Shown here: positions 54,590 to 64,000 of the stretch, one piece after another
Numbering within the stretch: position 1 is the first letter of the stretch
How the letters are laid out: each line of letters begins with the position of its first letter
Assembly: GCA_026315105.1 (NCBI GenBank)
Contig: CM048744.1
Location: forward strand, 312,983,270-313,047,269
Source of the DNA: Locusta migratoria
Lineage: Eukaryota; Arthropoda; Insecta; Orthoptera; Acrididae
Direction: 5' to 3'
DNA: 64,000 bases
Position numbers and translations under genes: made by a program
The notes under the pieces: generated by a model
Databases searched by the model: none
The model's input: the letters and a program-made list of their open reading frames with translations, nothing else
Told to the model about the DNA's origin: nothing

Positions 54590-55900
54590 CTGAATGCTCT
54601 TACACTTCACCAGGACCAAATCGCATCCACAACCAGTTCCTTTGCCACCTCAGTAGATTCTCGACACCAACTGCTCATCCTGTTTAATCGTGTCTGAGCT
54701 GAAGGTGTTTTCCCAACGCAAAGGCAGGACAGTATTGTCATTCGGGTGTTAAAACCTGGCGCCGATCCACAGGAGGCAAATAGTTACCACCCAATTAGCC
54801 TCAGCAACGTTCTCTGCAAGCTCCTTGAACGTATGGTGAGTCAGCGGCTCATGTGGATACTAGAAGATCGTGGAATCTTGGCTCAGCAACAGGGGGCCTT
54901 ACCTCAGGGTCGCTCCGCCATTGACAACCTTGTGTCTCTCGAGTCAGCAATCCGTCAAACTTTTGCCCAGCGTGAACACCTTTTTGCTGTCTTCTTCAAC
55001 CTTCAGAAGGCGTATGACACTGCCTGGCATCACTACATACTGGCAACGCTGAACAAATGAGGTTTACAGGGTGCTCTTCCAATCTTCGCCCAGAACTTCC
55101 TTTCCCTTCCTAACTTTCGTGTGATGGTCGGAATTTGTTTGAGTTCCACTCACACACAGGAGAACGGTGTCCCACAGGGCTCCATCCTCAGTGTGCCGCT
55201 ATTTTTGGTGGCAATAAACGGTATTGTAGCTGCAGTAGGCTCATCGGTGTCTTGTTCCCTATTTGCCGATGACTTGCTCCCTATTTGCCGATGACCTGCT
55301 CCCTATTTGCTGATGACTTGCTCCCTATTTGCCGATGACTTGCTCCCTATTTGCCGATGACTTGCTCCCTATTTGCCGATGACTTGCTCCCTATTTGCCG
55401 ATGACTTGCTCCCTATTTGCCGATGACTTGCTCCCTATTTGCCGATGACTTGCTCCCTATTTGCCGATGACTTGCTCCCTATTTGCCGATGACTTGCTCC
55501 CTATTTGCCGATGACTTTTGTCTTTATTAAAGCTCCACGAGCATCAGTGTTCCTGAAAGGCGACTGCAGAGAGCCATTACAAAGGCACATTCATGGGCCT
55601 CAGTACATGGATTCCAGTTCTCTGCATCTAAAACCCGAGTCATGCACTTTTGTTGTCGTCGGACTGTTCACTTAGACCCAGAGCTGTTCTTGGCTTATGA
55701 ATTACTTAGTGTCAAGAAGACGCATCGCTTTCTCGGCATGCTCTTAGACAACCAGCTCACTTGGGTACCACACATCTGACAGCTTAAGCAAAACTGCTGG
55801 CACTACCTGAACATCTTACACTGCCTTAGCCACACTGTTTGGGGAGCTGCAAGTCCAACACTCCTGCAGCTGTACAAGGCTCTTGGACAACCGTGCCTTG
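54590..55900 (+). pseudogene. I-like LINE ORF2 reverse transcriptase, disrupted by minisatellite
   Basis: Motifs are LKPGADPQEANSYHPISLSN (54750), GALPQGRSAIDNL (54890), FAVFFNLQKAYDTAWHHY (motif A, Asp replaced by Asn), NGVPQGSILSVPLFLVAING (motif B, 55155), and CSLFADD (motif C, 55250). Directly after motif C the coding sequence is expanded into a 12-copy 22-bp array (55251-55515), which shifts frame at each copy. RT sequence resumes near 55516 with FVFI-like remains and continues through FSASKTRVMHF (55615) and THRFLGMLLD. The domain is non-functional. Confidence 0.85.
55251..55515. repeat. 22-bp minisatellite, 12 copies, built on the RT FADD codons
   Basis: The unit CTTGCTCCCTATTTGCCGAT followed by GA repeats 12 times from 55251 to 55515, with the TATTTGC(C/T)GATGA core starting at 55260 and every 22 bases to 55502. 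Most units are identical; early ones carry single changes (TTGTTCC, GACCTGC, TTGCTGATG). The unit includes TTTGCCGATGAC, the codons for F-A-D-D, the catalytic RT motif. Confidence 0.97.
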
Positions 55901-56380
55901 ACTATGGGAGCCTTGTGTATGACTTGGCAGGGCCTTCCACCTTGCAGGCCTTAGACCCCATCCTCCATGCTGGTATCTGCCTAGCAACTGGAGCTTCTCG
56001 CATAAGCCCCGTGACAAGCCCCCTTGCTGAGGCAAGGGTTCCACTTGCGGTTCCACTGGCAACAGTTACTGGCCTCGTACACTATCAAAGTTCACACCTC
56101 AGCCCGAATCCCAACGACAGGCTTATATTTCCGACTACTGCACTTCCAACTACTCGACGACAGCCCAGTTTGGGTCTCCCAATTGCGGTCAGAGTCCATT
56201 CCCTTCTTTCGTCCCTTGAATCCCTTCCCTTTCCTCATACTTTCCACTACTCTTCCCATACCCCTCCTTGGCGTATTCCTCGCCTGCAGATTCGGTTAGA
56301 CCTGTCCCGGGACACAAAAGCCTCAGTACCATCATTGACTCTCCGTCGCCAGTTCTGGGCACTGCTCGCATCATTTCACA

Positions 56381-57055
56381 ATGCAGAAGTGCTTTACACA
56401 GACGGTTCTCTGGTCGATGGCTGTGCTGGATATACCTTTGTCTGTGGCGACCATAGTGAACAGAGATCCTTGCCTTGTGGTAGCATCATCTTTACTGCAG
56501 AGCTGCTCACAATATCACAAGCCCTCGCACATCTCTGAGCCTGACCCGGGGGGTCGTTTGTCATCTGTAGCAACTTCCTGAGTTGCTTACAGGCACTAGA
56601 CCAGTGTTTTCCTAAACATACTGTAGTGCGGCCAATTCAGGACACAGTCTCCACCCTTCACCAGTCAGGGGGTTCTGTCGCTTTTGTCTGGACCCCGGGC
56701 CACAATGGTATAGCAGGTAATGGACATGTTGATCAGCTGGCCAAGCAAGCCACCACTTCACGTTTCCAGGAAGGGGATTTCTGGAGGGAGTTGCACAGCA
56801 AGATACTAGGGGTTTGGAATTCGGAATGGGCTGACTCGAATATTCCAAATAAGCTGCGCACCATTAAACACTCCACTGGTGCGTCTAAGTCTTCCTTGAG
56901 GGCCTCTCACGGAACTCTGTTGTTCTTTGCCGATTACGAATTGGCAATAATTGGCCTAACACATGGGTACCTCCTTCACCGTGATGCCCCACCGGTGTGT
57001 CAGTGTGGAACAGTGCTGCCAGTAGCCCATCTCCTGATGGATGTCCACTTTTAGC
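56381..57055 (+). pseudogene. I-like LINE RNase H and C-terminal knuckle (broken)
   Basis: The frame ending near 56538 has VLYTDGSLVDGCAGYTF and TAELLTISQALAHL, then stops. The frame 56626-57054 continues with RPIQDTVSTLHQ, VAFVWTPGHNGIAGNGHVDQL and WNSEWADSNIPNKLRTIKHS, ending with VCQCGTVLPVAHLLMDVHF. The RNase H active-site Asp/Glu/Asp/His/Asp set is recognisable, though split by stops around 56536-56545. Compared with the intact domain at 33877-34773, the knuckle is truncated by a frameshift at 57052. Confidence 0.85.
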
Positions 57056-57534
57056 CAACTTGCGACAATCTTTTAATCTACCAGACGTGCTACCCTTAGT
57101 TTTAGGTGATGACGCCTCCATGGCTAACTCTTTTTTAAGATTTATTCGCACAGATGGGTTTTTATAATTCAATTTAGTGGTGAGTGTTGTAGCCTGACCT
57201 CCCGGTCCGCACCTATCCAACATTTTAAAGTCATTTTACGACTTGTGTTGAATGCCAAGTGCTTTTTAGTATGTGCAGCATGGCTGGCTCATCCTTTATT
57301 ATCTTCGTGATTAGCCAGCCATAGTACTATGCTGTCCAGTTTTAGCTCAGTTCCTGACTTGTCTTTTACCTATCGCATGTCTTTCTTTCGTGTTGTCAGC
57401 GAATTGTTTGTCAGTCTGTTCCTTCTGTGAGTTTCTCTTTCAGCGTTTTATTTTAAGCTTCTGACTGTGGTCTCCTAGCTAGGAGCAGGGGACTGATGAC
57501 CTAGCTGTTTAGCCCCCTTAAAACCAACAACATT

Positions 57535-58150
57535 GGCAGAGCTAGTGGGCATATAAACTTTTACTAATGTGGTCGGTGTTGGCTTCATATCTATCTTCAC
57601 TACAATAATACGATTAATGTACTGCCTGTTGTGGTTTACTCGCATTCCTATTTTCTACTCCTGTAATACCCCCAATTGATATATTTATAACCCTGTACTC
57701 ACCTGACCAGAAATCCTGTTGCTCTTTCTGCTGAACTTGACTAATCCCTACTATATATAACTTCAACCATCCATTTTCCTTTTTACATTTTTTTAACCTC
57801 CCTACCTGATTAAGGATCTAACATTCCACACTCCGATCTGTAGAATGCCAGTGTTGTTTTTCTTGATAACATCCACCTGAGTAGTCCCCACCCAGAGATC
57901 CAAATGGGGGACTATTTTATCTCAGGAATATTTTACCTGAGAGGACGCCATCATATATTCGTACAGCAGAGCTGCATGTCCTCAGGATAAGTAACAGCTG
58001 CACTTTCCCCTTGCTTTCATCCATTCGCAGTCACTTTATGGCAAAGCCACATTAGCTGATGTTAAAAGGCCAGATCAGTCAGTCATCCAAACGGTTGCCT
58101 CTGCGACTACTGAAAAGACTGCTGCCCATCTTCAGGAACCACACGCATGT
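57535..58150 (-). mobile_element. Minus-strand RTE element, upstream piece (5' UTR and endonuclease start)
   Basis: The reverse complement from about 58150 reproduces the RTE leader (GTGGTTCCTGAAGATGGGCA and onward) and the start of the endonuclease (GTGGAATGTTAGATCC, encoding W-N-V-R-S), ending at GCCCACTAGCTCTGCC. The homologous position in the plus-strand copy is about 44346. The element resumes on the other side of the LINE at 45639. The break coincides with the end of the LINE's CAA tail at 57532, so the LINE inserted into this RTE copy. Confidence 0.8.
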
Positions 58151-58814
58151 TTTCTGCTATCTAAATTTATAAGCATTTTGCACGTGAATGATTCAGTTAT
58201 TTGTGACATTGTCCTTCAGGGTCTATAACCCTCAGGATTAGGGCATGATAACAAGGATAAAAATCTGGATGTTGTCGACTTCAAATGTGATTATTGAAAT
58301 CAGACCTGATATATTATTGACTTATTGACATCCCAATCTGGACTTTTGATTGTTTGTAAAATAATTGAATCATTGGCATTGGAGAACAGGAGAAATGCCT
58401 AAAATGAATTAATCTCAAAGGCCAAATGGAATCTCAGTCAACTGCTATACCAAAGCTGTAGCTGAGTTAGCTCCTTGTTCACCATAACGTAATGTATAAT
58501 CCTAAAACACAACTTGGGTCAATTATTGTGCAGAAACCAAGGATTCACCCATCAACAAGAATTTATAGCAGAAAATATCTACAAAATTACTAATACCCTC
58601 AGTATTGATTTGTTGTAGAAGTTTAAAATGTATTCCGAGATTAGATTAATGTATGTTGAAAATAATGACCTCCATATTGACCAGTATGCACTCCAAGTGT
58701 GTGTATTATGTTAAGCTTGATTTGCATTTTTCTCACATTGTATCTTGGAAATCATGAATCCACAAAATCTGTATTTCTTAACTTATGAAAAGTATTTGAT
58801 TCAGTACATCACTT
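58151..58814. other. No gene recognised
   Basis: AT-rich DNA beyond the RTE remnant. Nothing supported. Confidence 0.4.
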
Positions 58815-59175
58815 TAATCATAAATATATATAAAAATAGAGATCATTGAAATTACCCAAAGCGCAAGCTCGTTGACAGATACATAAACACACACCTACAC
58901 AAAGATTCAAGCTTTCGCAACTGTTGGCCGCTTCATCAGGAAGGGAGCAGGGGAAAAATGGAAGGATGCAGGTTTTAAGGGAGTGGATGAGGAGTCATTC
59001 CACTCCTCATCTACATCCTTCCATTTTCCCCCCTCCTCCCTTCCTCTTTTCCTGATGAAGCGGCCAGCAGTTGCATAAGATTGAATCTTTGTGTATGTGT
59101 GTTTTTGTATCTGTCAATGAGCCCGTGCTTTGGGTAAGTTAAACAATCTCTCTTTTTTTATACATATTTTTTCCA
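58815..59175. mobile_element. Inverted pair of PLE-type ends (palindrome)
   Basis: The left arm (about 58817-58995, minus orientation) and right arm (about 58998-59172, plus orientation) are inverted copies of a PLE terminus. They share CTGATGAAGCGGCCA(A/G)CAG, GATTGAATC or GATTCAAGC, TGTGTTT...TATCTGTCAA(C/T)GAGC and GCTTTGGGTAA. They meet at an ACTCCTCAT/ATGAGGAGT centre. This is the same terminal type as 26440-26668. The left arm keeps a CTGATGA ... GTTGCGAAAGC core (minus, 58939 to about 58910), and the right arm has lost GAAA (CATAAGA). Confidence 0.75.
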
Positions 59176-60578
59176 CCAGGGAAGTTTCCTACTTTAATCA
59201 TAAATATACATATGATGGCTGTAGGGGGCTATCAATTGAAGTTTGTGACTGGATTGTCTCTTGAGGGAGATCAGTGTCCTGTGAAAGCTGTTTTTTATAT
59301 CTGAAATACTTTGAATTGTTTTGACACCATAAGCTAGTTTTTAGTTGCCTTCTTCACAGTGAAAAACTGCAGTCACATATCTCCTAAATATTAGTGTGAA
59401 AGAACCTCCATTTAATGGTATCTCTAAAAAAGAATGCTTAAGATTGTGGTTGTATTAGAGACAAGACTTTCACAGGTGTGAATTTTGTATGGAAAATGAT
59501 ATTTAATATAACCATTATTTGGATCTTATGGCGTTAAAATAATTTAGTTCAAATTTAAAACTAGTCATATACAAAAGAATATAGATCTGGAAATAATTTC
59601 AGGGGTCCCAGAAAAGTATACTGGTGCCATGCTGTCTGTGTCGTAGATTAATGACCTTGTCAGCAATGTTATTAGTAATCCCAGACAAGTCATTCATGAT
59701 TTGGTTCTATAAACAAGTGCTGATACTATCTGAAAACAGCTGCACAAATATACAATCAGATCTAGAAAGATTTTTAATAGGTGTGAAGATCAGTTTCTTG
59801 CTTGAAATGTTCAGTAATGTAAAAGTATGTAGGTTCATCACAAAATGAATGAAAGCAATATCCTGTGATTACAATAGCAAGAGCAATAGCAAGATTACAA
59901 GAGTCACAGTCACAGTTAGAGTTGGTGAACTTGCATATATCACTGAATGTAACAATATATAGGTAAAACAGGTGATGGACATCTGTCTTTATGGAATACT
60001 ATGAAAATGCAATCTAGAAAGCTAGGCATGTCGTGAGTCTGATATAGTCATTGTGTGATGCTATGTCCCCTACATATTGTGATGATTAGTTACGCAGTTA
60101 CATTAATTACAGTGCACTCAGAGCCATTTAAGCAATAATTTTTCTCATGGACCAGGATGAAGTTTGTAACAGAACAGGATGAAGTTTGTAACAGAAATAC
60201 TGCATTCTGTTAGGTATCCATTCTTAATAAATGCATATATCTTCATATTGTTGCAACAGGACGATGAAAACTAACAGCATGTGATGGCACGCAATTGAAA
60301 ATGTAACAGTCTGTTGTGGAGCTTATTGTAAGACTGGCTATCCTTTCAGTTGCAGCTACAACAGTACCATATGTTTTATAGGCACATAATAATAATCCTG
60401 AGATTAAATTAGTCCAGTTGTTCTAGGTGGTATGAAATGAAATGTCACACACACTGTTCACTATAGTTTCCTCTTACAGAGTATGATATTTTTATACAGA
60501 CCACTAACCAAGTGAAAGCAAGCTATTTTTGCCATCTATTGCACAACAAAGAACTTCCCAGCCAGATTACCATCCACA
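59176..60578. other. No gene recognised; small tandem duplication at 60157-60200
   Basis: AT-rich DNA. CAGGATGAAGTTTGTAACAG occurs twice in tandem (about 60155-60200). A short CAGAGCCATTT word near 60119 resembles a SINE tail but stands alone. Confidence 0.4.
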
Positions 60579-60582
60579 TTAA

Positions 60583-61268
60583 CACATTTGCTGCGGTCAC
60601 CAGTGTGGACCACTAACACTCTAGGCAGATGCCTGTACCTAGCGCACATGCGCTGAGAGCTCAAATCATACCCCTGCGAAACCTGTAAGTTTGTTGTGCA
60701 CGTACATAATACTGACAGCGAATATAACATCTGCGCAAGAGATGGTGCTAGATATAGAAATGAGAGTATGCTTGAGCTGCATGCCGATCATGTGATAGAT
60801 AAATGCTGCATGTTGTCTGACGCTTATAAGCGTCATATGCATATTGTAAACAATTCTAACAAGTCTCTGATTTATTGATTTTATTGCAAACTGGAAAGAA
60901 AATGAAATTCAAACAGAGAAAAAGAAACAGGTCTCGTTCACAATTTGGTGCTATGGAAATACAATCCCATATAAAAAAATAACTTTACAAGGTGTAAAGG
61001 CGATTATTTTATAGCAAACTACAAATAAGTCCACATACTCTGCAGAAACATCATGTTCTGAGCAATCAATGTAACATCATTTTACTTTGCTATTAAATAA
61101 AACAAATTAATGCACAGCCGAACAAACTAAACTGAGTACTCAGCTAGCGAATGCGCCACTTATAAGCGTTACTCACCGTGGCTTATTGATCGCGGAAACA
61201 CCTAAGTGTTGGCAGCACTGACGTGTTGATTGTGGAAATTCTTATAAGAGTCAGCCGCAGTGAATGTG
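60583..61268. mobile_element. piggyBac-type non-autonomous element (MITE) at TTAA
   Basis: TTAA at 60579-60582 and 61269-61272 flanks a 686-bp element. The left end reads CACATTTGCTGCGGTCAC; the right end reversed reads CACATTCACTGCGGCTGAC. The TTAA target with short TIRs is the piggyBac hallmark. The interior has no transposase; subterminal palindromic words such as CGCTTATAAGCG occur (about 60820) and TTATAAGCG recurs near 61156. It is a deletion-type or MITE derivative that would need a transposase from elsewhere. Confidence 0.8.
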
Positions 61269-61272
61269 TTAA

Positions 61273-64000
61273 CAGCCAGCATAATAGTATATGGAAAGGC
61301 TGATCTTACAACTCACTTGGTGTCTCTAATTTCCAGGATTCACTCTTCAAATTGTGATTGGTAAGTACAGCAATCAAATTCCTTACTGAATAACAGGATT
61401 AAGATTATCTCATCTACAATTTTTGGACTGATTCCACAGTATGCTATGCTTCATCAAGTTGACAATTTGGTTGAAATTTTGTTGTCTTCCAATTCTGTAA
61501 CACTGTTTGAAGTGATGCAGCCATCCAGTGCTGACCTTGAAATCACTGTAATAATCTATGTTGCACGCAATTTTACGTCCATAACATAGATCACTATTAT
61601 ACAGATGGTGTAAATTGTATCGAGCATCCTCGAAACAACTCAAACACCAGACTTTGACAGATTTGTCTTGGCCTTCCTCGAATATTTGTAGTTTTACTTA
61701 TGCACTACAGCCATACTGCTATGGACATAATCTGTTCAAATTGTTTCTCTATTTTGTTGCAGATGATTTTCCATGTACTGTATGTAATTATGTTTAGTAC
61801 CTACTCCTTAGACAACCATGATCCTTTGCCATGTTTTACTGGACATAGGATTTTTGGTTCCCTGTCTGACAAGACATCTGTGACAATATCACTTTTATTT
61901 TTTAAGCATGTATTGCCGTCATTATTCTTACATATGAGAATATGCAACACCACACATTAAATGGATTCATTTTGCAGAATTGCTAGTATTTCATCTGCTA
62001 CTTCTTTACTGTAAATATACATCTACTGTATATGATTCCCAGCAACAAAGCAACTTATAGTAAGGTGAGGCACCTCATCATGATGAAGTGTCACTGTTGC
62101 AAATAATATAGTGTAGGCTACAATGCCTACATAAGTACAGCTGCTAAGTTCATCATATGCACTAGTGTTACAACTTTTCCCACAAAAAAGCTTTTGTAGT
62201 TCTGTAATTCCTAATTCAAGGAGAGAAAGTTCTATCTTAAAAAAATGTAACATGCAAACATAAAAGATGACATCTACTAGCTAGCTGACAATGATGGGAC
62301 AGGTCAAACAATATTTAATACAAGTATGGAAGAAATGGTGCCCAAGTCTAGTGTTTGAAGAAATCCTATCTACGCTGTCATCAATGATGCCTTTGTTTCT
62401 TCAAGAAAATGCAAGGTGTGAAGAGGCAGAGGAAAATTGCCTTCAAAAATTAGTTAATGTTAATGGTCATTAAGAAATTAGTGATTAAAGAAATCCCTGT
62501 ACAGCCCAGAATGAACCTGATAACTATGAAGATACTAAAGAAGAAGAAAAATCTTTTTATACTGTCATATACACTGAACATACCCTTTAATTGGCATTGC
62601 ACTATGTACAACAGCACAATTTAGTCACAACATGTGATGTGAATTTTGCATTAGTGGTGTTCTGTTGTTGGTAATTAAGCTTTATGTCAGGCTATTTTTT
62701 TCTGTGGTTGGGGAAATGCTAGTGTCAATACTCCAAAGGAATTGTGTCTCAGAGGGAAAGGCTTAGATTCATAAATAACCTGCACAGGATTTTAAGTACA
62801 AAAACCAAGTACAGTAGGCCTACTGTAATTTTTTGTATTTGAAATAAATTTTTATTTGATATTCAACCACAGAATACAAATTTTCCAAATACTTTTTATA
62901 TACACCACTGTAATTATTTTTTATTTCAAAGTTACTAGTCTCTAAAAAATCGCAATTTTCCTTCTATGAGGCGTCATGATCAAACGAAAAACTATATTCT
63001 ACTGGAGCAACAGGTTGTTAAATGAGTATTATACATAACGACCATTTTCTTTACTTGTCAGTAAATGTGAATCCAAATTGTAACTATTTCAAGAATTGCA
63101 GTCCTAATTCAATGGAAATATCGTGCTATCACTTGTGGCTGAGAATCCGAATCTTCTACCATCACACAATGTCCACATTTCTCCCTCTTTTTTTCTATTT
63201 ACACTTTCTGTTTTAAGCTTTTTTTTTTTAATTTTTCGAAGTTCATGAGCTGTTATGCCTTTAATAGAATTGCATGTAACAGGGTGGGAGGGAAGCATTT
63301 CTACTTTTGTAACAATGCTGAGTTCTGACAACGTAGCCTATTGTACTAAGGTTGTCCTGATAATCTGCTTTGAAGAAAGGTCACACAGAATTAATATTTC
63401 GTAGACATGCTTTATGAAAAAGGCAATGTTAGGATAGCGTAACCTCCTATTTTTACCATTAGTAATGCGTATGGCAGTAAACTTGGCAAGTAGCATCTAC
63501 CTTTCGATAGCGAACAATGAGAGTAATAAGAATAGGCCACTTTGTCTTGGCATTTACTAATAGCTGCCAAGCAGCAGTAGGGCAGGTAAGACTACCACGC
63601 CTTTTACAGACTGTACAATGTTGTTAGCTCCTTCAAGAACCGTAAGAAAATGAACGTTTATATTCGAGGCCGTTTAAAATTTACTTTCACGCATTTACAA
63701 CAATCCGCTTTTTAGACAAAAGCAAAATAAGAATAAGGACGTTGCGTAGTCAGTTGATAGTACTTTTATTGTAACAGCTGCGAGAGAGGAAAAAACGCAA
63801 TGCACTTCTACTTTGTTTCCTCCTAAGTATGTACATTATAATTACTGTACTAATGAAACGAACGAGACAATCTAATCTCTTGAAACAAACGAAGTAACTT
63901 TGCAAATTGTTAGTAAAGGAAGTTGCATAAGTTACTACAGTCAATTATATAAGTGATGAAGTACTTACGTACTGAAGATTCACGTAGGAGCAAATAGCCT
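61273..64000. other. No gene recognised
   Basis: AT-rich DNA to the end of the window with only short spurious frames (the longest supported by nothing more than length). No repeat family was assigned. Confidence 0.4.

Larger units (their letters stand above)
45640..57532 (+). mobile_element. I-like LINE, near full length, interrupted by an Academ-like transposon
   Basis: It has a 5' UTR from about 45640, ORF1 (46040-46305 continuing 52200-53109), ORF2 with endonuclease (53430-54460), RT (54600-55900), RNase H and zinc knuckle (56380-57055), and a 3' tail with GGGACTGATGACCTAGCTG and ACCAACAACA ending near 57532. Net length without the insert is about 6 kb. It is the same family as the LINE at 32350-35093, with matching motifs throughout. 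Many stops and frameshifts in ORF2 make it inactive. A 22-bp minisatellite has grown from its RT catalytic segment. It lies inside a minus-strand RTE element. Confidence 0.88.

Noticed and set aside
55251..55515. CRISPR array
   Set aside because: The repeats are directly tandem with no spacers, the genome is eukaryotic, and the unit is RT coding sequence.
60105..60135. Second SINE copy from the CAGAGCCATTT word
   Set aside because: Only a tail-like word is present, with no B box or GGGACTGATGACC block upstream.
63022..63944. Short frames near the right end as genes
   Set aside because: They are 60-75 codons, AT-driven, and lack any domain, splice support or neighbours.

Overview
This is eukaryotic nuclear DNA from an arthropod, most likely an orthopteran (locust/grasshopper type). 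Three things point there. Only one host gene is visible, and its exons are separated by introns of up to about 10.8 kb. Introns and flanks are packed with aged transposable elements. The tRNA-derived SINE at 3281-3473 and the Penelope-like (PLE) and RTE families look like families I recall from Schistocerca-type genomes; that species-level reading is from memory, not from a search.

Host gene: seven plus-strand exons (12700-12889, 23650-23883, 24087-24331, 24450-24662, 24757-24885, 35663-35920, 37421-37588) join in phase into 478 codons plus a stop. They encode the C-terminal part of UBE3C, a HECT-type E3 ubiquitin ligase, including the catalytic cysteine (codon 37487-37489). All visible splice sites are GT/AG. 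The N-terminal exons were not found and probably lie upstream of the window. No second host gene was found in 37.6-64 kb.

Layout. 1-2970: minus-strand remnant of a Ty3/Gypsy-like LTR element. 3281-3473: SINE with 12-bp target duplication. 4400-5760: minus PLE split by a LINE fragment with 9-bp duplication. 6505-9240: nearly full-length but dead PLE with reverse transcriptase and GIY-YIG endonuclease. 9.9-12.3 kb: zinc-finger transposon remnant and a very diverged second PLE. Introns of UBE3C: palindromic PLE-end pairs, LINE ORF1 and RT fragments, mariner, Tigger/pogo-like, CR1/Jockey-like LINE, PLE, and a 2.7-kb I-like LINE (32350-35093). 39-43 kb: UBE3C 3' flank and a 1.3-kb TIR element (41326-42641). 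43.5-58.2 kb: RTE copies and a three-level nest, in which an Academ-like DNA transposon (46306-52196) sits inside ORF1 of an I-like LINE (about 45640-57532), which sits inside a minus-strand RTE element. 58.8-59.2 kb: inverted pair of PLE ends. 60583-61268: piggyBac-type MITE. The rest is AT-rich DNA with nothing I can identify.

The best candidates for a second look are the nested locus with its clean 3-bp duplication and restored reading frame; the Academ-like protein with two zinc modules and an XPG/PIN-like nuclease block; a 12-copy 22-bp minisatellite built from the catalytic FADD-coding segment of a reverse transcriptase; and a 3' tail shared by the SINE and two I-like LINEs, suggesting that the LINE mobilises the SINE. 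Every element recognised here looks inactive.
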